A stretch of 64,000 nucleotides of DNA. Source: Treponema sp. GTDB taxonomy: Bacteria; Spirochaetota; Spirochaetia; Treponematales; Treponemataceae. A model generated the notes under the pieces. It was given only the letters and a program-made list of their open reading frames with translations, had not been told where the DNA came from and searched no databases. The first letter of the stretch is position 1. The number at the start of each line of letters is the position of its first letter. The position numbers were made by a program, and so were the translations under genes. Shown here piece by piece: positions 52,130 through 59,908 of the stretch. The stretch is from assembly GCA_024400915.1 (NCBI GenBank), contig JAKSLX010000003.1:1-64000 (forward strand). The letters run 5' to 3'.

Positions 52130-53316
52130 GCATGTCCCGTGATAAAAAGAGTGCAATATTCCTCCTGGTAATTTTTGGTATCATCGTGTCGGTTTCCGTA
52201 ACCATTGCCATGGCCTTGAGGGTGGATCCGATTCAGGAAACCATGAAAAATGATCCAGTTGTTAAAATCCTTTTTGTTCACACTGATGATGAAAAGAATG
52301 TTCTTGCAACGGATATCCTCGTGTATTGCCCTGGGGCTGATCAGGCTGTTTCCTTCAATATTCTTGGAAATACAGGTGCAATCTACAAAAGCATTAACCG
52401 TGTAGACAGAATTGATGCCGTCTATAAGGAACTTGGAATGGAAGCCTATAAGGGAGAAATTGAGAAGCTTGTTGGAAAAAGCATTCCCTTTACGGTTGAA
52501 TACAAAATGAGTGACCTTGAATTCCTTGCGGATTATCTTGGCGGACTCAATGTATTTGTTCCGATGCCGGTTGATGAAATTGGTCCCAATGGAGAAAAAT
52601 GGCTTTTGCCAAGCGGTGCTGTTTCTCTTGACGGCGATAAAATAAAGGTATTTGAAACCTACAGGCTTTCTTCGGAATCGCAGGATGATGTAGAGGATAG
52701 AAGGCAGGCTGTCTTTACGTCCCTTCTTGCATCATTGCGAGACAACAAGAAGTCCGTGTACAACGCAAAAAATTTCCCTGTTTTTGCAAAGCGTTTTGTT
52801 ACAAATGTTGATTATCAGAATTTCTACCGTCTGATGATGCAGGTTTCGGATATTGATACTGAAAGAATCGTAACTCAGACGATTACTGGTTCAGCCCGTA
52901 CCGTAGAAAGTGGACAGACACTTCTGTTTCCGCTCTATGACGGACAGCTGATCAAGGATGTTATGGATCAGTCCATAAGCTCCCTCGTTACCGGTGACTA
53001 CGGTAATCAGAACAGGGCCTATGTTCTTTCGATCCAGAACGGAACCTCTACACAGGGACTTGCAAGGAATACCTCGTTCCTCATGCAGAGTGCAGGTTAT
53101 GAAGTTCTTGAGACTTCCAATGCTCCTGCAACGGACAAGACTGTCATCATCAACCGTATCGGAAACAGCGAGGCCGCAAAGGCTTTGGGAAAATTCATCC
53201 GCTGTACCAATATTGTAGATGAGGATTATTCAGAGGAAGAAGAATCAAACGGTTCAGCAAAGGCAGACTTTACCATCATTCTTGGAAAGGACTTTGACGG
53301 ACGCATTGTAAGATAA
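52126..53316 (+). CDS. LytR/LCP-like protein with LytR_C domain
   Basis: A 396-residue protein with one N-terminal membrane helix (about 10-30) and an extracytoplasmic LCP-like domain (about 45-260), recognisable by LEFLADYLGGLNVFVPMP and the LPSGAVSLDGDKIKVFETYR strand. The Arg/Asp catalytic pairs of LCP ligases (RSDT, SIPRD) are not preserved: it has ATDI and FNILGNT, so transferase activity is doubtful. Residues about 300-360 are a LytR_C domain (VLSIQNGTSTQGLARNTSFL). The tail is acidic. It sits between yqeK and rsfS as in other spirochaetes. Confidence 0.82.
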   Translation: MSMSRDKKSAIFLLVIFGIIVSVSVTIAMALRVDPIQETMKNDPVVKILFVHTDDEKNVLATDILVYCPGADQAVSFNILGNTGAIYKSINRVDRIDAVYKELGMEAYKGEIEKLVGKSIPFTVEYKMSDLEFLADYLGGLNVFVPMPVDEIGPNGEKWLLPSGAVSLDGDKIKVFETYRLSSESQDDVEDRRQAVFTSLLASLRDNKKSVYNAKNFPVFAKRFVTNVDYQNFYRLMMQVSDIDTERIVTQTITGSARTVESGQTLLFPLYDGQLIKDVMDQSISSLVTGDYGNQNRAYVLSIQNGTSTQGLARNTSFLMQSAGYEVLETSNAPATDKTVIINRIGNSEAAKALGKFIRCTNIVDEDYSEEEESNGSAKADFTIILGKDFDGRIVR

Positions 53317-53333
53317 CACAGGAAAGGAAAAAT

Positions 53334-53681
53334 ATGGAAAAGACAATCAAAGAAATGGCACTTGAAATTGCCTCACTTTTGGAAGATGGAAAAGGTCAGG
53401 AAGTTACTGTTCTTGATGTTTCAAAGCTCAACAGCTGGACTGATTTTTTTGTAATTGCAACAATTACAAGTGGTCCGCACTGGCAGGGTCTCTACAAGAC
53501 TGTAAAGGATTATGTGAAGGAAACTGACCTTGAAATTCATCAGACTCATAACAAGGCTCCTCAAGGCAACGAATGGAACCTTATTGACCTTGGTCCGATT
53601 GTGGTTCACCTCATGAGCGAAGAAGCCCGTGGTTTCTATGAACTTGAAAAGCTTTGGCATGCCGGTGAAAAAATCAAGTAA
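53334..53681 (+). CDS. rsfS: Ribosomal silencing factor
   Basis: A 115-residue RsfS/Iojap protein that binds L14 and blocks subunit joining. It shows WTDFFVIATITSG, HNKAPQGNEWNLIDLGPIVVHLM and FYELEKLW, the core signature. Shine-Dalgarno AGGAAAGG upstream. Last gene of its group, followed by a terminator. Confidence 0.95.
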   Translation: MEKTIKEMALEIASLLEDGKGQEVTVLDVSKLNSWTDFFVIATITSGPHWQGLYKTVKDYVKETDLEIHQTHNKAPQGNEWNLIDLGPIVVHLMSEEARGFYELEKLWHAGEKIK

Positions 53682-53706
53682 TTGAAAATCAAATGGTATA
53701 AAAAAA

Positions 53707-53727
53707 AGACTACCTTTCTTGGGTAGT
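53707..53727. terminator. Bidirectional terminator
   Basis: GACTACC-TTTCTTG-GGTAGTC, flanked by A- and T-runs, between rsfS and the convergent acidic-protein gene. Confidence 0.8.
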
Positions 53728-53756
53728 CTTTTGTATTCTAAAGGATTTTGCTTGGA

Positions 53757-54065
53757 TTAGTCATCCATGTCTGCAGGATCTGAATCTTCCTCGATTTCAT
53801 CCTTGATGCCGTAGAATTTGTCGTAGTCGAAATCTTCCATTCTTCCGTCTTCAGCTTCACGGTCATCGTAATTGTCTTCGTCTAGATAATCGTCTTCAGA
53901 ACCTTCGTCTTCAAAAGGATCATCCTCAAAGTCTTCGCCGTATTCGTCTGAACTTTCTTCGTCTTCAAAGTCGTCGTAATCGTCGAAACCGTCTTCCATT
54001 TCGTCAGAAAAATCATCTTCGAAACCGCTCATTGAACAGAACTCTACATCATCATCATTGAACAT
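53757..54065 (-). CDS. Extremely acidic small protein
   Basis: A 102-residue protein of which 53 residues are Asp or Glu and only four are Lys or Arg, so the net charge is near -49. Aromatic residues (F, Y) are spaced through the acidic runs. No signal peptide, membrane segment or known domain is visible, and it must be disordered. A good Shine-Dalgarno (AAGAGGTT), an own terminator and regular codon use argue that it is translated. Possible roles are DNA mimic, histone-like antagonist, calcium buffer or chaperone-like tail; none is established. Confidence 0.75.
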   Translation of the reverse strand: MFNDDDVEFCSMSGFEDDFSDEMEDGFDDYDDFEDEESSDEYGEDFEDDPFEDEGSEDDYLDEDNYDDREAEDGRMEDFDYDKFYGIKDEIEEDSDPADMDD

Positions 54066-54234
54066 TGGGAACCTCTTAAGGATTTACGCTGAAAAAACTT
54101 TATCAATAGATTAAAGAACAAAGACACTTTTGTCAATTAAGGAAATCTGTAAAAATGCCCTTTAAATTACCTGCGTTGGCTGAATTCACAGACAAAAAAG
54201 CCCTTGATTTTCAATGAAAAATCATGTTTCTGCG

Positions 54235-54263
54235 TTGACTAAAATACTGCTATTTATTATAGT
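54235..54263 (+). promoter_or_regulatory. Promoter of ispE
   Basis: TTGACT (54235-54240), exactly 17 nt, TATAGT (54258-54263), ending 9 nt before the ATG. No Shine-Dalgarno. Confidence 0.65.
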
Positions 54264-54272
54264 TTTGTCCGT

Positions 54273-55166
54273 ATGTGTGACAGTATAACTGTTCCAGCAC
54301 CTGCCAAAATTAATCTTGGACTCAAGGTTTTTCCAAAGAGGGCAGACGGTTACCACGATATACAGAGTGTTTTTCAGACGGTAAGGCTTTTTGACGAGAT
54401 TACCGTGAAGTTGACGAATGAGAAAAATACCTGCATTGTGGATTGTGATTCTCTTCAGCTTCCTGAAGAAAATACTTTTACCACATCATACAAAGCTTTC
54501 TGCGTGCTGACTGGCATAGACAAGGGAGTTCATGTTTCTGTAAAGAAGCGGATTCCTGCCGGCGGTGGATTGGGGGGCGGATCGAGTGATGCTTCATCTT
54601 TTATTCAATCCCTTGACAATCTATTTGGCACTCAGCTTGATTTTTCTGCTTTGTCGGAACTTGCGGGAAAAGTTGGAAGTGACGTTTTCTTTTTTACCCA
54701 TGCATTGAATGCAGACGGAAAGAAAAGGTTCTCTCACTTTGAACCCTATGCGGCTTTTGTTGAAGGTCGCGGAGAAAAAGTTCGGCAGATAGAATGTAGA
54801 AATGATTTTTCAGTTCTTCTTGTTTTGCCTGGCGTGTCGGTTTCAACAAAAATCGCCTACGGCCTTGTGGACAGAGAACTTGAAAAGAGACAAAAGGAAA
54901 ACTGCTGTGTTGTTCAGGGGGAAAATCCCGAAACAATCTACAGAAAAAATATTTGCGACTGGAATTTTGTGAATGATTTTACGGTTCCCGTTGCAAGGGA
55001 GTTTTCGCCTGTGGCGGATGCTCTAGAAAAACTTAAAAGGTCCGGAGCCCTGTTTGCAGACATGTCTGGTTCAGGTTCCACGGTCTTTGGAGTTTTTGCC
55101 CGTGCAGAGGAGGCTCAGAAAGCTAAGATGCTTCTTGAGCAGGACTATGTAACTGTGCTTTCCTGA
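54273..55166 (+). CDS. ispE: 4-diphosphocytidyl-2-C-methyl-D-erythritol kinase
   Basis: A 297-residue GHMP kinase of the MEP isoprenoid pathway. It phosphorylates the 2-hydroxyl of CDP-methylerythritol. Motif 1 is PAPAKINLGLKV, the ATP loop is PAGGGLGGGSSDAS and motif 3 is MSGSGSTVFGVF. Its presence means the organism makes isoprenoids by the MEP route at this step. Confidence 0.95.
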   Translation: MCDSITVPAPAKINLGLKVFPKRADGYHDIQSVFQTVRLFDEITVKLTNEKNTCIVDCDSLQLPEENTFTTSYKAFCVLTGIDKGVHVSVKKRIPAGGGLGGGSSDASSFIQSLDNLFGTQLDFSALSELAGKVGSDVFFFTHALNADGKKRFSHFEPYAAFVEGRGEKVRQIECRNDFSVLLVLPGVSVSTKIAYGLVDRELEKRQKENCCVVQGENPETIYRKNICDWNFVNDFTVPVAREFSPVADALEKLKRSGALFADMSGSGSTVFGVFARAEEAQKAKMLLEQDYVTVLS

Positions 55167-55280
55167 AAGCAGGATTTAAAAGAAATTTATTTCCGAATTT
55201 CCAAAAGTCCTGTATAATTAAAGTAGTGTGCCGTGGTTTTATGCCGTGACATCGTACTTCAATTCAAAGGAGAAAAGCTT

Positions 55281-55565
55281 ATGCAGATTACAGACGTACG
55301 AATCCGCAAGGTTGAAGCTGAAGGTAAGCTGAAGGCTTATGTTACTATCACATTTGATGATTGTTTTGTTGTTCACAATGTAAAGATCATTGAAGGAACA
55401 TCTGGCCTCTTTATCGCTATGCCAAGTCGCAAGACTGCAAACGGGGAATACAAGGATGTAGCCCATCCTATTAGCCCTGACTTCCGTAATGCAATCCAGT
55501 CAAAGATTCTGGATGAGTATAACGCAGGTCATGTTGAAGTTGGAACAGGAAGTGCCGACGACTAA
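55281..55565 (+). CDS. spoVG: SpoVG RNA/DNA-binding regulator
   Basis: A 94-residue SpoVG starting at MQITDVRIRK after AAAGGAGAAAAGCTT; a longer frame upstream lacks a ribosome site. It has KAYVTITFDDCFVVHNVKII and MPSRKTANGEYKDVAHPI, the strongly conserved core. In Borrelia and Listeria it binds nucleic acid and acts as a global regulator. TATAAT near 55214 may be its -10 box. Confidence 0.95.
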   Translation: MQITDVRIRKVEAEGKLKAYVTITFDDCFVVHNVKIIEGTSGLFIAMPSRKTANGEYKDVAHPISPDFRNAIQSKILDEYNAGHVEVGTGSADD

Positions 55566-55599
55566 ATGTTTCTTTAGTTCCGGGACTTTTTGAATATTT

Positions 55600-55672
55600 T
55601 AGGCCGTCGTCAAGTGGTAAGACAATGGCTTTTGGTGCCATCATTTCGCTGGTTCGAATCCTGCCGGCCTAG
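55600..55672 (+). tRNA. tRNA-Gln (TTG)
   Basis: 73 nt. Acceptor TAGGCCG/CGGCCTA, discriminator G, D-arm GTC/GAC, anticodon stem ATGGC/GCCAT around TTTTGGT (anticodon TTG). The T-stem GCTGG/CCTGC has a U-U mismatch in the middle pair. CCA is not encoded. Confidence 0.88.
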
Positions 55673-55755
55673 TTTTGTATTTTAAGGTAGCCTCTGGAGT
55701 TTCGTTTTTGGAGGCAACTTGTGAAAATATAAATTATTTTTAAGGAGTTCTAAAA

Positions 55756-56310
55756 ATGGAACGTTTTGTTATCAATGCTACAACACGCAAAGAAACAGGA
55801 AAGAAGTATGCAAAGGCTCTTCGCGCAGAAGGAAAGATTCCTGCAGTTGCATACAATGAAAAGGGTGAATCTACAATGCTCGAAATCGCTAGCAGCGAAT
55901 TCGAAAAGGCTTGGAGATCTATCACAAAGACAACTCTCGTAACACTCAAGATTGACGGTGCTGACAATGAAGCATACATTAAGGATACAGAGTATGACAT
56001 CATCTCTGACAAGGTTCTTCATGCTGACTTCCACGTTGTAAGCGGAAACAAGGCTATCAAGGCAAAGATGAAGATTCACCTTTCAGGAACACCAGCTGGT
56101 GTACTCAAGGGTGGATTCATGGTTAAGCATGTTTCAGAAGTTATCCTCAAGGCTCTTCCTCATGATATGCCAGAAACAGTTTCAGCAGATGTAAGCAAGC
56201 TCGAAATCGGTAGCAAGTTCACAATCGCTGACCTTAACCTTGGCGACAAGGTAACAGTTCTTACAGCACCAGCTTCTGTTGTTGTATCAATTGCACCACC
56301 AAAAAAATGA
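55756..56310 (+). CDS. rplY: Ribosomal protein L25/Ctc
   Basis: A 184-residue long-form L25 with an N-terminal 5S-rRNA-binding domain (RKETGKKYAKALRAEGKIPAVAYN) and a C-terminal TL5-type beta domain (HLSGTPAGVLKGG, ALPHDMPE). Shine-Dalgarno AAGGAG. Followed by a terminator. Confidence 0.96.
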   Translation: MERFVINATTRKETGKKYAKALRAEGKIPAVAYNEKGESTMLEIASSEFEKAWRSITKTTLVTLKIDGADNEAYIKDTEYDIISDKVLHADFHVVSGNKAIKAKMKIHLSGTPAGVLKGGFMVKHVSEVILKALPHDMPETVSADVSKLEIGSKFTIADLNLGDKVTVLTAPASVVVSIAPPKK

Positions 56311-56331
56311 TCTTAAATAAATAAGATGAAG

Positions 56332-56370
56332 GCTGTCCAAGGTCAACTTGTTCCTGGACAGCTTTTTTTT
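56332..56370 (+). terminator. Terminator after rplY
   Basis: GCTGTCCA (56332 onward) pairs with TGGACAGC (to 56362), then eight T's. It lies just upstream of the tilS start. Confidence 0.85.
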
Positions 56371-56385
56371 TATGGATTTCACAAT

Positions 56386-57741
56386 ATGAAAAGTTTTGAA
56401 GAGAGAATTCTAGAAGGCTTAAAAACTGCTCTTGCGGCTGCAGGTTCTGTATTGGAAAACTGCCATATCCTCGGTGTTGCCGTGTCTGGTGGTGCTGATT
56501 CCGTGTCTCTCTTGTGCGCACTTAAAAATGTTCTTCCGCAAAACATAAATTTAAAAGCCGTTACAGTTAATCACAACATTCGTCCTCAGAAAGAAACTTC
56601 AGGCGATGCAGATTACGTGGAAACCCTTTGCAAATCTCTTGGAGTTCACTGCACCCGCTATGAAATTGAAAGGGGGCTTGTGGAAAAAAAATCGAAAGAT
56701 GAAAGCAATGGAATTGAGGACAGTGCAAGGAAAATCCGGTATGAAAAATTCGGCATGTTCATCAATTCAGAAAAAATAGATTACCTTTGCCTGGCCCACA
56801 ATAAAAATGACCAGGAAGAAACTGTTCTCATGAGGCTGCTTCAGGGTAGTGGGGATCTGAGCGGAATTCCTGTTTCAAGAGAAAAATTTCTGAGACCTTT
56901 GCTTGCCGTCAGCCGTACTGAAATCGAAAGCTATCTTGCTGAAAAAAAAATTTCCTACAGGGTCGATTCCACCAACCTTGAAAACGAAATGATGAGGAAC
57001 AGAATCAGGAATCTTCTTGTTCCTGTTCTCAATGAAAATTTTCCTGGCTGGAAAAAGGCTTTGGGATGCCTTGCAGAAAAAAGCAGGCGCGATAAGGAAA
57101 CTCTTGATTGCCTTGCTTTGAAAGCCATGAAGGAAATTGGTTACACGGAAAAAGGCGGAGCTGTAACTTTTTATGCGGAAGATTTTTATTCTCTGCAGGA
57201 TGCCATGAAAGACAGGATCCTCATGTCGGCCGTAAAATCCGCAGGGCCTTCTGAAAGAATACCCCAGTCTTTTTTGATGCGCTGGACAGACAGGAAATAT
57301 GCCGATTCTAAGAAGTCAGAATCTTCCTCTGGACTTGAGTTTTCCCTTAAGAATGGGATTTTTACGGTGGAAAAGAAAAGCCGGGTAGCGACAGAAGAAG
57401 GTTTTTTTGCTATAATAGAAGAACCTGGAGAATTTTGCGCAGGTGGATCTTCCTTTGCTGTAAAAAAAGAAAGCGTGGGTATTTCCGTTTCCTGTGGAAA
57501 TAAAAAACTGGTTTTGACGGGACTTGATTTTCCTTTTGCCTTCAGAAGCCGGCAGCCAGGTGATGAAATAAAAAGCAGTGACGGAACCATGAGAAGCCTT
57601 TTAAAAATCCTTGACGGATGGAAGGTTTTGGAACTGAAGGACAGGATTCCTGTCTTTCAGGAAATTAAAGGACCGTTGCAAAATATAAAATGTATTTGGG
57701 GCAGCCTTTATGGGTTCAGTGATTTTATTGTCACGGACTGA
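56386..57741 (+). CDS. tilS: tRNA(Ile)-lysidine synthetase
   Basis: A 451-residue protein starting at MKSFEERIL; an earlier ATG would lie within the rplY terminator. It converts C34 of tRNA-Ile(CAU) to lysidine. The PP-loop AVSGGADSVSLL is near residue 30, followed by LAHNKNDQEETVLMRLLQGSG and RNRIRNLLVPVL. The C-terminal domain carries RQPGDEIKS...MRSLLKILDGWKV, the TilS_C signature. Essential for AUA decoding. Confidence 0.95.
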   Translation: MKSFEERILEGLKTALAAAGSVLENCHILGVAVSGGADSVSLLCALKNVLPQNINLKAVTVNHNIRPQKETSGDADYVETLCKSLGVHCTRYEIERGLVEKKSKDESNGIEDSARKIRYEKFGMFINSEKIDYLCLAHNKNDQEETVLMRLLQGSGDLSGIPVSREKFLRPLLAVSRTEIESYLAEKKISYRVDSTNLENEMMRNRIRNLLVPVLNENFPGWKKALGCLAEKSRRDKETLDCLALKAMKEIGYTEKGGAVTFYAEDFYSLQDAMKDRILMSAVKSAGPSERIPQSFLMRWTDRKYADSKKSESSSGLEFSLKNGIFTVEKKSRVATEEGFFAIIEEPGEFCAGGSSFAVKKESVGISVSCGNKKLVLTGLDFPFAFRSRQPGDEIKSSDGTMRSLLKILDGWKVLELKDRIPVFQEIKGPLQNIKCIWGSLYGFSDFIVTD

Positions 57742-57769
57742 TTTGCTGGTTCTGCTTACAGGAAAAATT

Positions 57770-59908
57770 ATGAAGAAAATTTTCAGTGTTTTATTTCTCA
57801 GCCTTTCTTTTTTTGCTTTTGCCCTTGATCCTATAAAGTCGGGTGACGTCCTGAAAGACAGTGCAGACCTTGCAAACAGAAGGACTGCGCTCAGGTGTCT
57901 TTCAAATGCAACCAACTATGCTTCAGAAAGAAATTTCGATGCAGCTTTGAGTCAGGCTCAGCTTGGAATTGCTTACGATGAGTCCATTTCGGACCTCTGG
58001 TATGTTGTCGCTGCTTCAAGTTCAGCTTTGGGAAAAACAAGGGCAGAAATACTTCCTGTTCTGGACAAATCATTGACAATCAACAACTGGGTGAACTACA
58101 ACCGTGACAATGCGCGCCTTATGGCTGCCGACATTCTTTCTGAGACAGGAAACCTTGACAGGGCTCTGGAACTCCTTGACTCAAAACCTATGCTGTATTC
58201 CTCTGATGCAGAGTTTGTGCGCGTAAAAATTTACTATAGGCTTGGTACCCCTGATTCCGTTTCCAGGGCAAGAAACAAGATTGACGGCGCCAGAAGAATT
58301 TACCCTTCGGATACAAGGTTCCCTCTTGTGTTCTTTAAATTTGAAAACCCTGAAAATCTTGATGCCAGTGCAAAAAGACTTTCCGAATATTTTATTTCTC
58401 AAATTGCACAGTATCAGGAAGCAAGTCCAGATAAGGATGCAGAACTGGAAATCTATGCAGCAAGTTTTGCCGAAGGTGAAGTAAAGAAGCGAATGATCAA
58501 GTCCTTTGCAGCCCGTGGCCTTCAGCATCCGCTCTATGCCGGCGAAGCATTGAAATCTGGCATCATCGATCAGCAGCATGCTTTTGAATATGCCTGCACT
58601 TTTGCAGAAAAGGAAATTGACATCGACATGTTCAAAAAGATTCTTGGTTCAATTGATGACCCGAAAGTTCTTGAATATGTTTCTGAATACATGGACGCCT
58701 TTGAAGGTTCCTTCACACATGATACTGACGGTGATGGAAATGCAAATCTCCTTGTCAAATATACTCGCGGTCGTCCTCAAGAAATTTTCTATGACAGAAA
58801 TCAAGATGGAAAACTTGAATGGACCGTTGAATGTGATTTTGGTGTTCCTGTGTCCGGTGTTTTTGAAGACAGAAAGATGTCCTTTGAATGGAGTCAGTTT
58901 CCATACTTGAGCAGTCTGGCTTTCAATTCCGCAGACAAGAAAACCCTTGCTGGCGAAAAATTTACTTTTGCCGGAGAATCCATCATGTGGACTCCTGTGC
59001 TCATAAAGGCTGAAGAATTTATTTCCGGCAAAACAGGCAAGGATTTTTTCTATCCTGAGTTGATATCTTCAATGCCTGAAATTTCAAATGCCCAGCTTCT
59101 TGATGCCGCATCTGGATTTGAAATTGATTCCCTCAGTCAGAATGGAGAACGGATTGCTTTTGTCCTTCTCAATGGAAATGTTACTCAGGCTATGTATTAC
59201 AGGGAAAATGTTCTCTATGCTCAGGCTCAGTTTGAGGGAAATACTCCTGTTCTCCGTGTCGTTGACTTTGACAATGATGGAGTTTTTGAGACTACTGAAT
59301 TCTATGACATTGATGAAAAGGGTGAGATGAAGGTTCATTCTCTTTCTGATGAAAGGACTATCATGCAGAACCTTTATGGAGTTCCTTCTAGCGGTTCTGA
59401 ATTTTATTTGCGTATGGTTCAGGTTGACACTGACAGGGATACGGTTCCTGATTTTACTGAAGAATACCTTCCTTTTGGTGGAAAGATTACATCCTGGGAT
59501 ACTGATTCTGACGGCAAGTGGAATGTTCGCCATGTTGTCTATGCCGAAAATTCGGACGGCAAGAAAGAAGAATCAATGTTCTACATCAGTCCAAAAAATT
59601 ATCTTGTAACGGTTGCAAGTCTTGACGGAAATCCTGTAAAAGTTTCCTGTGGTTCAGATGATTATGTTGTTTCAAGAGGAAGCAGTGAAAATCTTTTCTG
59701 GCTTTCAAGAAATGAAAAAGATTTTACCGGCAGAAAAATCGTCAAGCTGGAAAGAAAAGTTCTTGAAGCTCTTGACCTTCAGCAGGTGCAAGGGCTTACT
59801 CAGATTGTACAGGAAGAAGAATTGCGTGCAATCTGCATTCGTATAGCTGAAAATAATTTTGCAATTTTTATTGAAGAAAGTGAATGGAATGAAAATGAAA
59901 AAGAATAG
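57770..59908 (+). CDS. Exported protein with TPR-like and DxDxDG repeats
   Basis: A 712-residue protein with signal peptide MKKIFSVLFLSLSFFAFA. Residues about 40-310 are helical, TPR-like (ASERNFDAALSQAQLGIAYD; GNLDRALELLDS). From about 325 onward come five calcium-binding-type motifs, DTDGDGNAN, DRNQDGKLE, DFDNDGVFE, DTDRDTVPD and DTDSDGKWN, of the thrombospondin-3/EF-loop kind, in a beta-rich region. It is probably periplasmic and calcium-stabilised. It overlaps the following lipoprotein protease gene by 20 bp, suggesting a joint envelope role. No family name is recognised. Confidence 0.8.
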   Translation: MKKIFSVLFLSLSFFAFALDPIKSGDVLKDSADLANRRTALRCLSNATNYASERNFDAALSQAQLGIAYDESISDLWYVVAASSSALGKTRAEILPVLDKSLTINNWVNYNRDNARLMAADILSETGNLDRALELLDSKPMLYSSDAEFVRVKIYYRLGTPDSVSRARNKIDGARRIYPSDTRFPLVFFKFENPENLDASAKRLSEYFISQIAQYQEASPDKDAELEIYAASFAEGEVKKRMIKSFAARGLQHPLYAGEALKSGIIDQQHAFEYACTFAEKEIDIDMFKKILGSIDDPKVLEYVSEYMDAFEGSFTHDTDGDGNANLLVKYTRGRPQEIFYDRNQDGKLEWTVECDFGVPVSGVFEDRKMSFEWSQFPYLSSLAFNSADKKTLAGEKFTFAGESIMWTPVLIKAEEFISGKTGKDFFYPELISSMPEISNAQLLDAASGFEIDSLSQNGERIAFVLLNGNVTQAMYYRENVLYAQAQFEGNTPVLRVVDFDNDGVFETTEFYDIDEKGEMKVHSLSDERTIMQNLYGVPSSGSEFYLRMVQVDTDRDTVPDFTEEYLPFGGKITSWDTDSDGKWNVRHVVYAENSDGKKEESMFYISPKNYLVTVASLDGNPVKVSCGSDDYVVSRGSSENLFWLSRNEKDFTGRKIVKLERKVLEALDLQQVQGLTQIVQEEELRAICIRIAENNFAIFIEESEWNENEKE

